From Galbula dea (lineage: Eukaryota > Chordata > Aves > Piciformes > Galbulidae), in assembly GCA_013399015.1 (NCBI GenBank), contig VWZX01008269.1:66355-130354 (forward strand): a stretch of 64,000 bases of DNA, read 5' to 3'. Position numbers and translations under genes: made by a program. This document shows, piece after piece, positions 1-11,165 of this stretch. The notes beneath the pieces are model-generated. The model was not told the DNA's origin. It saw only the letters and a program-made list of their open reading frames with translations, and searched no databases. Positions within the stretch are counted from its first letter, which is position 1; the number at the start of each line of letters is the position of its first letter.

Positions 1-32
1 AGGTGATAAGTCAGTCAGACGCTTCATCTCAT
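1..32 (+). other. candidate 3' part of a coding exon (+), cut by window edge
   Basis: Seen: the first 32 bases run into a near-perfect splice donor (GTAAGTATT at 33). Read in the frame that matches the next candidate exon (199-259), they encode VISQSDASSH without a stop. An AG at positions 1-2 could be the acceptor, or the exon may continue left of the window. Inference: this would be the end of an exon of an unidentified plus-strand gene or noncoding transcript. The piece is too short to assign a protein family. The 166-base intron that would follow is short but allowed in birds. Confidence 0.3.
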
Positions 33-198
33 GTAAGTATTTTGTTAGGTAGAGGTGAGTTATTTTGTATTTGAGCAAACATATTTTAGTTGAGCCATGC
101 AAGGGGACTGGTGGGAGTTCATTCACACTCTTGTAACTGCTAGATTTTACAGTAAAAGTAATTATCAATTTCTTCTTATTACTATTACTGTCTTACAG

Positions 199-259
199 GC
201 TTACTGCCCCCTTCAGATGAATGATGACATATCATTCACAAGAACACAATGCAATATCT
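199..259 (+). other. candidate internal exon (+), unidentified
   Basis: Seen: a 61-base block preceded by a long pyrimidine-rich tract ending in TTACAG and followed by a strong donor, GTAAGTAAGG. Only one of the three frames is open. It reads AYCPLQMNDDISFTRTQCNI and ends in phase 1, and it is in phase with the block ending at 32. Inference: this is the better supported of the two edge exons. It could equally be an exon of a long noncoding RNA. I do not recognise the peptide, and no convincing next exon in phase 1 was found nearby; a weak option starts at 1120. Confidence 0.35.
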
Positions 260-1539
260 GTAAGTAAGGCTTGCAGTAATTTTTTTTGAGAAGTAATTAA
301 AGTGTTGAGGGAGAAATACTTCAGACATGAAGAAACTGTAATGGGTAATGCCTTATTGCTTCTCACAAAATTTAGGTGTCTTTAAATAAACTTTAATCCA
401 AAACCATCATGGCCTGTGGTAATACATACTATGTATTATTTTGTTTTCTTCCTATCTTCTAGAAGTGTTGACCTCTACTTCTTCATAGAGTGCTATCTAA
501 ACTTCATAGTAGATTTATTTCAATGTAAAGGCTGAAGTATTTGGTCCTTAGCTTTATTTTGCTTTCAAGGTCAGTGAGTCAGGATAGATTTATTTAAAAC
601 TAAATGGAAGGTTTTACAAGACACAGGAACTTGTACTTTGTAAGAGTTGTCTGTACAGGAAAGGCCAGTACAAAAACTGACATAATACAAATATGTTCAA
701 CACTTAAAATGCTCATAATAGCTCAAGAAATTCTGCATGGAACTGTACTGTACAGGCTATTTACATCCTGAAAGACACCTAACACCAGCCTAATGCTTAT
801 TCTACTACTATACAGCTGTTAATATGATTGTGGTACTTATCTTTTTATATTTAGCTCTCTTTCTCCATAAGAACCAGAACGTCATCTTTTGTTCTTTCAA
901 GAGAATTGTGTTTAAAAATGTGTTTGTAACCCTTTTACTATAACTGAATTGGATGACATCCATTTGAGTTAATCTAGGTCATCTCTTTACTGACCTTGAA
1001 GAAGTTGAAGAATCTGAAACTTCAAAGAATCTAAAATATTTTAATTGACCCCTTATCTTCCTTCTGCTTCATCTGTAATAAAGCTTTCAGTCTAACTCAT
1101 TTCTCTCCTACCAACGTAGCCACGGTATCCAAATCTCAAATTACTGTAAGAGTTTACTTGTTGTAATACTGCCTGTAAGTGTCAGGTGATACCTGAAATC
1201 GATTTTGTATACTCAGAGAGAAGGGAGTTTACACTTGAAAAAAAAAAAACAAGACAAAGTCATCATGATTCTGTCTTATGAGATTGCCAAAGGAGAGCTG
1301 AAGGAATATGGAATTAAATTAATGAAAGGAATTAGATAACTTTTAATCATGCTAAGACATTAATGGACCTCTGAACATTTTCAGAACTCTTTTGCACCCT
1401 CTAGCTAGTGGCAGACTTGGGATAAGAATTTGTTATGTATCATAGGAGAGGTACTTGGGAGCTGAGCTGGGGACATGTGACCTCTGATGTATATAATTTA
1501 AAGATGAGGATTGTTTTGCAGAAAACAAAACCTGTAATT
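260..1539. other. AT-rich sequence without recognised gene
   Basis: Unique-looking AT-rich DNA. A pyrimidine tract followed by AG ends at 1119, before a CpG-containing stretch (1120-1145) that could be a weak exon. An A-run lies near 1230-1240. Nothing else is supported. Confidence 0.6.
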
Positions 1540-1703
1540 TAGAATCATAGGATGTCCTGAGTTAGAGGAGACTCGTGATGATCAGTCCCTATCTATGCAC
1601 AGGACAACCCCCAAAATTACACTATGTGCCTCAGGGTGTTGTTCAGGTGTTCGTGAATTCTGACAGGTTTGATGCCATGAAGGACTACCTCTTTCTAGAG
1701 TGA
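1540..1703 (-). mobile_element. CR1 retrotransposon, 3' end fragment (minus)
   Basis: The block starts with the reverse complement of the CR1 tail (AGAATCATAGGATGTCCTGAG). It continues with the degenerate counterpart of the CR1 3' untranslated sequence: GATGATCAGTCC, then GCACAGGACAACCCC, then TATGTGCCTCAGGGTGTT. The element points left, so its 3' terminus is at 1540. It is 5'-truncated, as is usual for CR1, and clearly diverged. The inner boundary near 1703 is approximate. Confidence 0.9.
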
Positions 1704-2989
1704 TTTTGAACATACTTTCAATTATTCACAAAAAAAAAAAAATGTTATAACGCACAATGCAAGCACATACTATATCTGGGTATCCATTTGTACCAACTAA
1801 ATGACTTAAATAAAACTTTTGAGGATACAATCACACAGATTATTCATCAAAAGTATGCATGGAAAAAAGGATTAAAAGATAAACACATTAATGAAAAATA
1901 CTGGATTAGAATAGAAAATACTACATGTCTACAACCATTTTAATCATAATTTCTAGTTTTCTATTAAAAAAAAAAAAAGAAAGTTTTTGGGTTGATGAGT
2001 TTATCCTCAGATGAAGCTTTCTCATCTTTTCACTACCTAAATATCAAAACCAAGCACAAGTAGTTTTATAAATATACAATTGTTTGAAATTCTCTAGTAT
2101 TGCCTGATGGACTGTCTTTTTAATTCATGCAAGTGTGTCATGTGCAATTTGTATCAGCTTTTTGGTTACCAATAGCTGTAATTATCTCCAGCATTTTTTT
2201 GCAACAAATTCATTATCTTCAGTAATTTTTTGCTTTTTCATTTCTTTCTTTGCTGCTTTTTGTTGTTATGTTTCCTCTTCCTTTTTTTTTTATCATTCAT
2301 ATTTAGTTTCTTCTTCTTTCTCTTTCTTCTTCCCCATTCATTTATTCTTTCTCACACTGCTTTACTGCTCCTGCATTTTTCCACCATTCAAACTTACTTG
2401 TGAAAAGATTGTGTTTCTTATTTCCTTTCTTTCTTCTTTCTCTTTAGGTGTGTCTTTTTCTCTTTTAAACCCTGTGAACTGAGGATGGCTTTTATAATAA
2501 TGGTGTAATCAAATGAAAAGTTAAAAATATTCCCTTGGGCATTAACTGGAATATACAAGTCACATATCTTGAGTGACAAATCAAAGATCCCTTTTCTCTT
2601 CGTTTGCCTTAAAATTCCAAGGTCAAAAAAGATTTTAGCAATGGGATGAACAGTCACGGGTTAAGGCTGGGATTTAATTTTAAACCAACAAAACTTAAAC
2701 TTATTTAACTTATGCTATGATAATATCTAGCTCATGTGATAGAATTACCACAAGAATTAAACTAGAAATTTTAGAAAAGTCAGTGACAGTTACTTGGGCC
2801 CCTGGCCTTTTCTACTTACTCATCAGAATCTGTAAATTAAGGACATTAATCCTGTATTGCCTTACAGCAGCATTGACATTGCTTAGGAGGACCAATGACC
2901 TTTTTACAACCCACTCATATTCAAATACTGCTCCCAAATCTCTGTTTCAACAACAGCATGAAACTGTTTCTTTTTTATCCTCCAGCTTC
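1704..2989. other. AT-rich sequence with pyrimidine-rich tract 2210-2470
   Basis: There is no gene. A-runs lie at about 1729-1741 and 1965-1978. From about 2210 to 2470 the plus strand is strongly T/C-rich (TTTCTTCTTTCTCTTTC-like), which creates a 115-codon serine/phenylalanine-rich open frame of low complexity that I do not regard as coding. Confidence 0.6.
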
Positions 2990-3380
2990 TCATAAAGATC
3001 CAATATTATTACCAGGTCCCTGTGAGTATTATTTGCCTATTAGCCCTGATGGGCCTGACCTGGAATCCCCCACCCAGGGTCCTTGTCTCAAGTTTTATCT
3101 TGGTCATGCCCCATCCTGACCCCACCAATGCCAAAGGGATGCTTGTGCTCAGCCTCATCTCTGGCCCTGACTCTGTGGGAATCTCATCTCCTGGACAGGT
3201 CATTCTTCCCCACTTTATGTCTGGGCCCATCTTCACCTGCTTGTGATGGGACATCCAGCTGAGTCCTAGCCCTGGCTCGCTGCTCCTCAGAAGTTTTGAG
3301 GTTGATCAGTGGTCCCTGTCACTGGCAGCCATCTCAGCCCAACCCTTTCACACCATGCAGGATGGTGCCTGTCAGACATA
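2990..3380. other. GC-richer, C/T-rich block of unknown origin
   Basis: This stretch stands out from its AT-rich surroundings by its high C content and recurring CCTGA, CCCTG and CTGGCC words on the plus strand, with almost no CpG. Three short overlapping open frames exist on both strands, but none looks like a protein family. It may be an old LTR or other repeat fragment inserted into the AT-rich background. The family is not recognised. Confidence 0.4.
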
Positions 3381-5367
3381 CTGTGACTGCACAGCACATT
3401 GGCACTTACACAAAAAATTGTCAATTGCAGAAAAACACATCTTCCAAAAGTCATATTTTTAGCAATATTCTCTATCATTGCCTAAATAATTACTCTAATA
3501 CCTCTTAGTTAAAAAAAAGTAAGGCACAAATTGTAAAGTTATTCCTTTAGGTTTGGAAAAGATTTTCTGGCAAGTTAGGAAATCTGGAAAGCTCCATGAA
3601 AAGATGCAAACTGTGCTGGGATCTCAGGGCTCTTCTGTTTTTTATTTACATTTGAATCGAACTCCATTGTAATTCTCTTAAGGGTAATAATTTTCCATGT
3701 GCAAATCAGATAATAATAAATCAACCAATACATCATACAGAGACCCTTAAAATACCAATGTGGATCACATAAAAATAATTTTATTGATGAAGCCAGGACC
3801 CAATAAAAGAGGTAAGATCAGAGCAGATACTGTACTTACTTTTAATTAGGTAGAACTCTATGGCTACAGAATTTCTCAAAGTTATGAATCATTTACAGCT
3901 TCCTCTCTCTTGGGACACTAAACACTCATTGTTCATCTAAATATATAGTTGCATTCTTCTGTCACTCCCATAACATTTTCTCTCACTAATGCCCCCTTTT
4001 TATCATTTCAAGACATAGTCAGTTTTATCTCATTAAACTTAATAAGTAATGGGTGTACAGGATATTTTAAATAAAATGGCAAATAAACAATGTAAAATTC
4101 TTTAGAGATAAATTTGCAAATTATTAAAAACAATTTCTCGGGAATGCTGAGCATAAAAATGAGGTAGAATCCTCATAACAGATGTGTTCTTGGCTCCAGC
4201 TAACCATTTACAAAGGAGAAATATATTTTCATTTTAAACACAGGATATTGGGTTGTTTCTGCTTAAGGCACATTTAGAGTTTAAGTGTTTGCAGAATCCT
4301 CTTATGCTGTATTTTGTCTCAGCACTTGTTAGTGGTTGTTTTTCTCAGTAGAAACTGCTATAAAAATTAGTTTACTCTACAAATATGTAGTATGGGATAA
4401 AAAAATCAGTTCAATTCTGGGATTAATCAGTATGTCCAGGGTCTCTCACTCAATGCATAAGTGCATATGCTTGTTTTTTAATCAGATAGCATCCACAGAC
4501 AAGATAATTAGAGTTTGATGCACTTAAAAACAGTTACATCCTATAGTATTCAACAGATTTCAGACACATGAGTCTTCAGCCCTCTTCTGTGTTGCAGATC
4601 CTTCATACGCATTGAAAAATGGTTCTAAATGTAGCACAGCCAGCAACAGAGAGTTGCCATGCAGAGGGATCGTGATATTTCATAAGACTGATGCAACATG
4701 CTGTCCAACTTATTGCTTGTGAGCATAGGAAATTTTACCATAAAAAAAAAAAAAAAAAAAGGACTGGATGTTCCCTGCATTTTCAATAAGCAATCAGATG
4801 TTGCAAAGTCTAAGGATGCTAAGGGCTTCTTCAGTAGTTTTTTCCATCTAAAATTCTGATGTTAATCTCTGAGGAATCGCAAGTGTCTACAAACTGCTAG
4901 TATATTTTCAAGAATTTAAAGAGTTTAGAATATTTCAGTGAATCAAGTTTTCTCATGTTTTGTATCATGACAAAGCTCCTTAAAAAGCTGTAGAAGCCTT
5001 TCTGTTCCTGCCAGATATTCTTCCAATGTTTTATGGGAACAAATGAAGTCATTTAAATATGTGAGGATGTCTTAAATTCTAAAAATGTTGCTTAGGTTAT
5101 TTAGTACCCTCTGAAAAGTCCCTCATGCACTTGCTGTTTGAAAGGCATTCTAGAGGACTGAACTAATTCACAGGATGTCATATATGGGTTTTTTTTTCAC
5201 ACAAAACAGTGAAAAAGTATTCACTGCTGCTTAATATATTTTATAATAGGGATGGTAATGGATTGCAATAAAATGATTTTTTCCTTTTCCTTCAATTATT
5301 TCATTCTGTTTAGAAGAATTTTTCTCCACATACCATCCACAAAATGATTATTTTATGTGTTTCCTCT
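3381..5367. other. AT-rich sequence, nothing recognised
   Basis: No gene, RNA or repeat family is recognised. A run of 19 adenines lies at 4742-4760. Exon-like signals are weak and scattered. Confidence 0.6.
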
Positions 5368-5460
5368 AAAAAAATTCTTAATTAAATTTGCCTGCTGCAT
5401 AAATATGCAATTTTAATGTAACCACACTCCTTCAAGTGACACATTTTTAATGGTATTCTG
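5368..5460 (+). repeat. direct repeat, copy A of ~93-bp unit
   Basis: It matches 6393-6486 in the same orientation. The shared core includes TAAATATGCAA and CACACTCCTTCAAGTG. Over the best 81 positions I count about 11 differences, one of them a gap, so roughly 85% identity by eye. The family is not recognised. Confidence 0.8.
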
Positions 5461-6127
5461 TTTGGTAAATCTTATGTGGATATTAGTTGAATGGGAGAAA
5501 TGTAATGAAATATATCCATTAATATAGTGAACTCCATACCCATGGATAGGTGAATATATACATGGGTATCTGTGGATTTGTTATTAATATGCACACACAC
5601 AAAGAAACAAAACAATAATATATGCTTACAGTGTGAATCTGGTATGCATGTAGATGCAGGGCTATCCAGCCATCAGTGGCTTAATGACCTGAATTCTGTC
5701 TTATTAAATAGTGCTTGCAATTTGACATCATCCTATCTATATTAACAAATAAGAAAACAAGATATCTTTTACTGTGCTATGCTGTTGTCTATCACATCAA
5801 CTATGACTGCTCAGGTTTTGATGGGCATTTTCAGACAAAAATTAAAATCTCTCAGAAGCTACTTTCTCTTTCTCAGCAGTGTAATATTATGTATGCAGAG
5901 AATCACACTTTCCAGATGATGTCATGATCAGTTCATACCTTATCTTTTCTTTATTCTTGCTTTAACAAATTACTTGTACATGGCTCTCATTTTTTTTTAG
6001 AAAACATGCTGCTCCATTTGACTTACTTCTCACATGAGTGTTACATAGGCATTCTGAAGCTAGTTTTCTAACTTTTTCTAAATAAAGCACAGCATAAAAC
6101 CTGGAAGTGTTCAAAAAATGTGCAGAT
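5461..6127. other. AT-rich spacer between the repeat copies
   Basis: No gene is supported. A minus-strand open frame (5962-6144) has a good donor-like GTAAGT at 6019-6024, but no in-phase partner and no recognisable product. Confidence 0.5.
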
Positions 6128-6233
6128 GTAGTGCTTGGGGACAAGGTTTAGTGGTGGGCATGGTAATGTTGGATGAATGGTTGGACTCGATCCCAGAGGT
6201 CTTTTGCAACCATAATGAGTGTATGATTCTATG
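6128..6233 (+). mobile_element. CR1 retrotransposon, 3' end fragment (plus)
   Basis: The CR1 tail reads GTGGTGGGCATGGTAATGTT, then GGTTGGACTCGATCC, then AGGTCTTTTGCAACC, and ends in GTATGATTCTATG. It is about 105 bases of the extreme 3' end, 5'-truncated and moderately diverged. Confidence 0.92.
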
Positions 6234-6392
6234 CCTACATGTGCCTGTGTAGTCTAGGATATCTAACTTCCACTATGGCCAAAATGGAAATCCAATTTAA
6301 AAAGGCAGTAGAGTTTGTAGAAATATTTTATTCACCCTAAGAAAGACACTTAGGTTTTATCAGCTGAAAGCTGTCTGCATTATCTACTGTAT

Positions 6393-6486
6393 TAAAAATT
6401 TCCTAATTAAAATTTGCTTGCTGTATAAATATGCAAATTTAATCTAAACACACTCCTTCAAGTGTCATGTTTTTAGTGGTATTGTG
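6393..6486 (+). repeat. direct repeat, copy B of ~93-bp unit
   Basis: This is the second copy of the unit at 5368-5460, about 1.02 kb downstream in the same orientation. It abuts the CR1 tail that starts near 6486, so the homology to copy A may have been interrupted by that insertion. Confidence 0.8.
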
Positions 6487-6622
6487 GAAACCTCATCCCT
6501 GGAAGCTTTTAAGACAAGGCTGGATGGGGCTCTGGGCAACCTGATCTACTGGAAGGTGCCAGGAAGGGGGGTTGGAACTGGATGATCTTTAATATCCTTT
6601 CCAACTCTGACAATTGTATGAT
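6486..6622 (+). mobile_element. CR1 retrotransposon, 3' end fragment (plus)
   Basis: The CR1 3' untranslated sequence is well preserved: CCCTGGAAGCTTTTAAGAC, AAGGCTGGATGGGGCTCTGG, GCAACCTGATCTACTGGAAG, then GGGGTTGGAACTGGATGATC, ending in TTGTATGATT. It is a 5'-truncated tail of about 137 bases, inserted at the end of repeat copy B. Confidence 0.94.
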
Positions 6623-8434
6623 TAGCTAGTTCTCTGCTGAGTTGATATTTACACATAGATACCTAATACATACCTTCAGTCTGTCATTGAGTCCTATTTA
6701 GATTACTCTAGACATGGGTACATGGAAAAAGATGCAGACAGAAGCAACTAGAAAGAGGAGAGGTTTTAATTTAAAGAATTATAGCACTATATCTTCATAG
6801 TATAATTAATGTATGAATATCTCAGGAGTTTTGGTTCAACAGAAGATTGGAATGGAACTTGCTATTGTCATTACTAGAAAAGTGTAAAATATTGGACAGA
6901 AGTAATATGTCTTTAGAGCTTTACCATTTCTACCAGCCCTTCTCAAAAAACATTCTCTTTATTATTAGGTTTGTTCTAAATGTAAGAGAGAAACTCCTGA
7001 GAGGGTAAATTCAGTTGCTGAACAGCAGTTAGTCTCAGCCTTAACAGGCATCTCACAACACTGATGACACTATTACCCAAAAAAGCAATGAACTTAAAAC
7101 ATCTGCTATATTGTATAATTAATGTGAATAGATATAACACTATACTGCATATAATTTGACAGATTAGATTTTTTATATTTGAGAAAGAAATCACAATTAC
7201 ACACTATTTTAAGAGTTTCATTAATTTTATTTTAATCCATAGAAATATATTTTAAAAAATAAACATGAAAAAATATCTATGCTCTGTCATATGTTTTTCC
7301 TTATTTTTCTTATTATAACTTTATCTTAGAGTCTTTATACACAAATAAGTGTATAAAATTATGATTTATTTTAGTAAATATCATTTACACACAACTCAAG
7401 AATTTTGAAACAGGTTTGTATCTGTAAATGAACAGATTTATAATACAGGATAATATCACATAATCTTCTATTAGAGATAGGATTATGATGTAAATCCTTC
7501 AGATAGTGAAAGCTTAATGTGCTGACTAAATTTCTCTATCTAAAGAAGCAACAAATCAAAAATACAGTTGATGCGTTTCCCTGCTACTAATATATATGTT
7601 AAACTGTTTAGGAACTCCTACATAATAGGAGGGAAAGGGAACCCCCTAGCGCTTGAAGTAAGAATTAAACACGGATATCACCTGAGCTGTATCCATCAAA
7701 GGTGCACAAGATTGTATTCAAGCTAGATTTTATAAATTAAATAAATCAAATAATGTATATGCTTCTTACTTAAAAATATTTTGGTTTTAGCACAAGCTCA
7801 AAACTTCAAGATTAAAAAAATTAATGGTGATTAATTTGATCTGTCCTTATGAACCAACAATATATATATATGTTTGAGTTTTACTGTCACAAAACTTCAT
7901 CAAGCTTAGAATCATTAGTTATTGAATCTAGCAAGTACATTGAGATAATACGTTGTGTGGAGCATGATATCTTTTTTTTTGTCATTAAAATGTTTTAAAT
8001 TAGTCATATCTAGAATCTCACTGCTATGATATTTTGGACTGAGTACAGTATTCCACTGAAAAAGGCACCAAAAATATCCCTAAGAGGAATTTCAAATATT
8101 AAGCAAATGCAGTTTAAAAGCTTTAGTTGTAAGTTTCTGGTAATGAACATCTTTGTATAATTCTTATCTTTTTAAATTAGTTTTGAATGACTGGTAGTCT
8201 TGCAGTGAACCCTCACCTTTGAATGTTCATGCTACCATGTTCCTATTTCAAGTGTTTCCACTATCCTCCATTTTACCCTCTAGCAATACTTTTCTGCTTT
8301 TCTCTGGTCTTTCTTCTTTCTGATAAATATTCAGCTATAGAAGAATTATGGATGTACAAAACCCACCTAGCTAATAGCTACACAGCCTCAAAAATGTGTG
8401 GAGATTTCTAATTTGGCAGCTCATGTATACTCAC
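6623..8434. other. AT-rich sequence, nothing recognised
   Basis: Strongly AT-rich DNA with short TA runs (for example 7861-7871) and no gene or repeat family that I recognise. Confidence 0.6.
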
Positions 8435-8482
8435 TTCGTGTTCAGCGTCAACAGCTGTCAAAGGCAACACCAGATGCCAGCA
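8435..8482 (-). other. candidate internal exon D of an unidentified minus-strand gene
   Basis: Seen on the minus strand: the acceptor GTGATTCTTCAG precedes a 48-base block, which is followed by the donor GTGAGTATA. The block is 16 codons, phase 0 to 0, reads CWHLVLPLTAVDAEHE, and is more GC- and CpG-rich than its flanks. Its entry phase fits the exit phase of candidate exon C (10366-10525). The product is not recognised. Its small size makes it the weakest of the four, and no exon farther downstream was found in phase. Confidence 0.22.
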
Positions 8483-10365
8483 CTGAAGAATCACACATCT
8501 TTATTAAAGTTTTAAGACTACTTTATACTAACTTTTCACTTCATTTTTATACTGGGACTTTTTGACTGATTTTAATGAAGTTACCCCTGTTTTATGAGAT
8601 CTAAATTAGCTTCTATGTTTTTATCTGGTTTGGATTTAAACCTGTATTTGATTTAAATTAGTCTGTATCCTAACAAAGGAAAATATTAAAGGAACATTTC
8701 TTCAGAGATTTCTTCTTTTTATTTTAATATATATCAGCTTTTCTTAAGTGGGTTTATCTTTACCTTGCTACTCTTCATCTATATATTGATATACAATATA
8801 TTGTTTTTCTATTTCTGAGTCTCTTTCTTCAGAGATCTCTGGTTTTATTTCACCTCTTCCACCCTCAGACTTCTGCCAGTTATCTTACTCTCTCCTCAAA
8901 AGTTTCAAATCCCAGAAAGACTATGAGCAAATATTGCTCTGCTGCTTTTTATTGTTGGGCCAGCTGAGAATAATGCATTCCTATCTCAGTTTGTTCACTC
9001 CACCCTTTGGATACTCCCTGTCAAGGGACAGGCTGTGAAGGAACTGAAATAAATGATTATATTCAGTCGTTACTTTGGGAAAAACAATTAGGAGCAAGTT
9101 TTAAAAATAGGTGTCCTGTCCACTCAGCAATTAGAGAAAAGGAGATTGTAGAGTAGAAAGAAGAGGTGAAACAAAGAGAAAAAATCCAGTGGGCAGAAGG
9201 CCAAAACAATCCAGTGGTGAAGGAGGCCAGCCAGGGAGCTGGAGAACTTAAAGGAAAGCCTGAGCATCTAGCCAGAAGCCATGAGTTAAGCAATTCTTGT
9301 GGGAGAGCTTGACTTTGGGATCTTAGCACTCATCAGGAGCCCAACAAGAAGGAAAAAGAGACAGGTGTAGAACTGTGAACCTCATAAGACATTCTGTAAC
9401 CACAGTCCAGAGAAAATGAAAAACTCATTAGTATTGGAAAGTTTGACTTTTGCTGTGCTCACTTGACCAAATTAAATACTCATACCAAAGTATCAAGCTA
9501 TACTGGTCGTATGTATTACAAAACCTCACTCTGTGTCAAACCTCAGTTGGTCTAAACTTCGAAAACTCCATTAAATCCAATGAAATTATATTTACATAAG
9601 CCAGATGAAATTCTAGCTCTCAAAATGCAAAATTAATTTGTGTTTTATTACCTCTAAGCTGAGTGCTCATGGGGTAGCAGTAGAAAAAAGAACGTCATAA
9701 GAATTCACTAATATTACCATATAAAGAGGAAATGTTGCATTTTTCATGTGCATGAACCACCACTTACAGAGTGCTTGGTTAATGTACATTATGGATTACA
9801 AAAGCTAATGGTGCAAATTAATGGCTATTTCATAGCAATGGATTCTCTAACCCTGACAGTGGTGAAACACTTGCAACATTGGAAAGTTTTAGACTCTGTT
9901 GGCATGCATTTTCAATCTAAACCAATGCTTCACAGCCAGAGAGGGTGGCATTAATACCACATAGGTTCAGGGATTTGATTATCTAATCATAGGTATTTAA
10001 AGCCATTTAGGACTCATTTGCAAATCAGTCTGGCTTCAAGCTGCCACTTCAGAAATGCCTGAATCTCCTATGTGCCCTACGTTATACCTGCTGTCCTCAT
10101 ACAAATGTCTCAAAGTAACTGCAGCCTCTCAGACTGGAGTAGATACCTATGTTTAGCTAAACATATCAGGCCCCAAATGCCTAGACTGTCAATGTCTGCA
10201 TTCGAACTAGTGATCTTCCACCTTCTTTATACTCAGTCAAGACAAACTGTTGCTTTTATTCCCAATACCAATAGTGAAATGTAAATGTCCTCTTCAAGAT
10301 GACTGCATCCAAGATAAGCCACTTCATTCTTGATTGAAAAAAGAAGCCAAAAGTAAACATCTTAC
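8483..10365. other. AT-rich sequence, purine-rich part 9080-9380
   Basis: No gene is recognised. From about 9080 to 9380 the plus strand is A/G-rich and less AT-rich than the rest, but I see no repeat family or coding frame. If the minus-strand exon model holds, this is intron. Confidence 0.5.
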
Positions 10366-10525
10366 AGATCTACATTTTACTTGTATATTGTCATCTAGCA
10401 CCATAATGTTGCTCCGAGAAGAACATGTGTCTTCCCCCTTCCCTATGGTCTTGTCCGTCATGGTAAAGATTGTATCACCCATAAAACAACTAGTACTAAT
10501 ACCAGCTACCATAAGCACACCTGAC
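10366..10525 (-). other. candidate internal exon C of an unidentified minus-strand gene
   Basis: Seen on the minus strand: a good acceptor (CACTTATTTTAG) leads into a 160-base block ending at the donor GTAAGATG. The frame is open throughout, enters in phase 2 (one base completes the AG left by candidate exon B, giving Arg) and leaves in phase 0. It includes SGVLMVAGISTSCFMGDTIF and, further on, SSRSNIMVLDDNIQV, and it contains several CpGs. The enclosing open frame is 82 codons. A second possible donor (GTAAAA) lies a few codons earlier. The mix of Cys and hydrophobic stretches could suit an extracellular or membrane protein, but no family is recognised. A chance open frame remains possible. 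Confidence 0.3.
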
Positions 10526-10955
10526 CTAAAATAAGTGCCATTTTCTCCTCCATCTATGGAATGTTTAACCATTTGATATATCTATATCTTGGCTTGCATG
10601 GTGCTAAGGAAGCCTTGGGGATTGCAGTTGTTTAGTTCCATATAGGATGTGGCCTTACAGGAAAAATGCTTTGCTTTGTTTCTCTTTGCAGCTGGACAGC
10701 GTATTGATTGCAGCAACCTTCTTTTGCAGAGAAATGGGAAGTTTTCGTAACAGGCCTTATTCACTTCAGTGTTTAGTAATTTAGCTTTCTGAGGGACAAA
10801 CAGAGGGTCACAGCTACTTGAACCATTTGCCAGAGAATACATCTGCTACTTTCCTTAATAATACCTTTAAATGAACATCTGCAAACACCCTGAGACTATT
10901 GACCGATTGACTCTTCATGTCTCTTAACAGAGAAATAAATAAGTGAATCCCCGAT

Positions 10956-11012
10956 ATTTTAAACTTAATTTTATTTTAAACTTAATTTATTTTAAACCTA
11001 ACTTTAAACTTC
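10956..11012. repeat. degenerate AT-rich tandem repeat
   Basis: About three imperfect copies of an ATTTTAAACTTAATTT-like unit, the last one interrupted by CC. Small and probably neutral. Confidence 0.7.
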
Positions 11013-11144
11013 AGCTTCATCTCCTCAAGAGGAAAGAAAGGATGAAGCTGAAAGTGATTATACTTTCCAGTAACTTCTCTGTACACAAAAAAGTTAAAAC
11101 TGTGACTGAATCTTAATATTTAGTGTAATGGGAATACACAAATA

Positions 11145-11165
11145 TGTGTGTGTGTGTGTGTGTGT
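11145..11165. repeat. (TG)n microsatellite
   Basis: About ten uninterrupted TG units followed by TATCTATACG. A length polymorphism is likely. Confidence 0.9.

Noticed and set aside
1120..1166. Plus-strand block after a good pyrimidine tract that could continue the left-edge exons
   Set aside because: The phase fits, but the exon would be only 26 bases or would hit a stop after about 15 codons. Evidence is too thin to annotate.
2135..2482. 115-codon plus-strand open frame
   Set aside because: A pyrimidine-rich low-complexity tract encoding Ser/Phe/Leu runs, starting at a GTG.
5962..6144. Minus-strand frame with a strong donor GTAAGTC at 6018-6024
   Set aside because: The phase is incompatible with candidate exon D in the open frame and no partner exon was seen.
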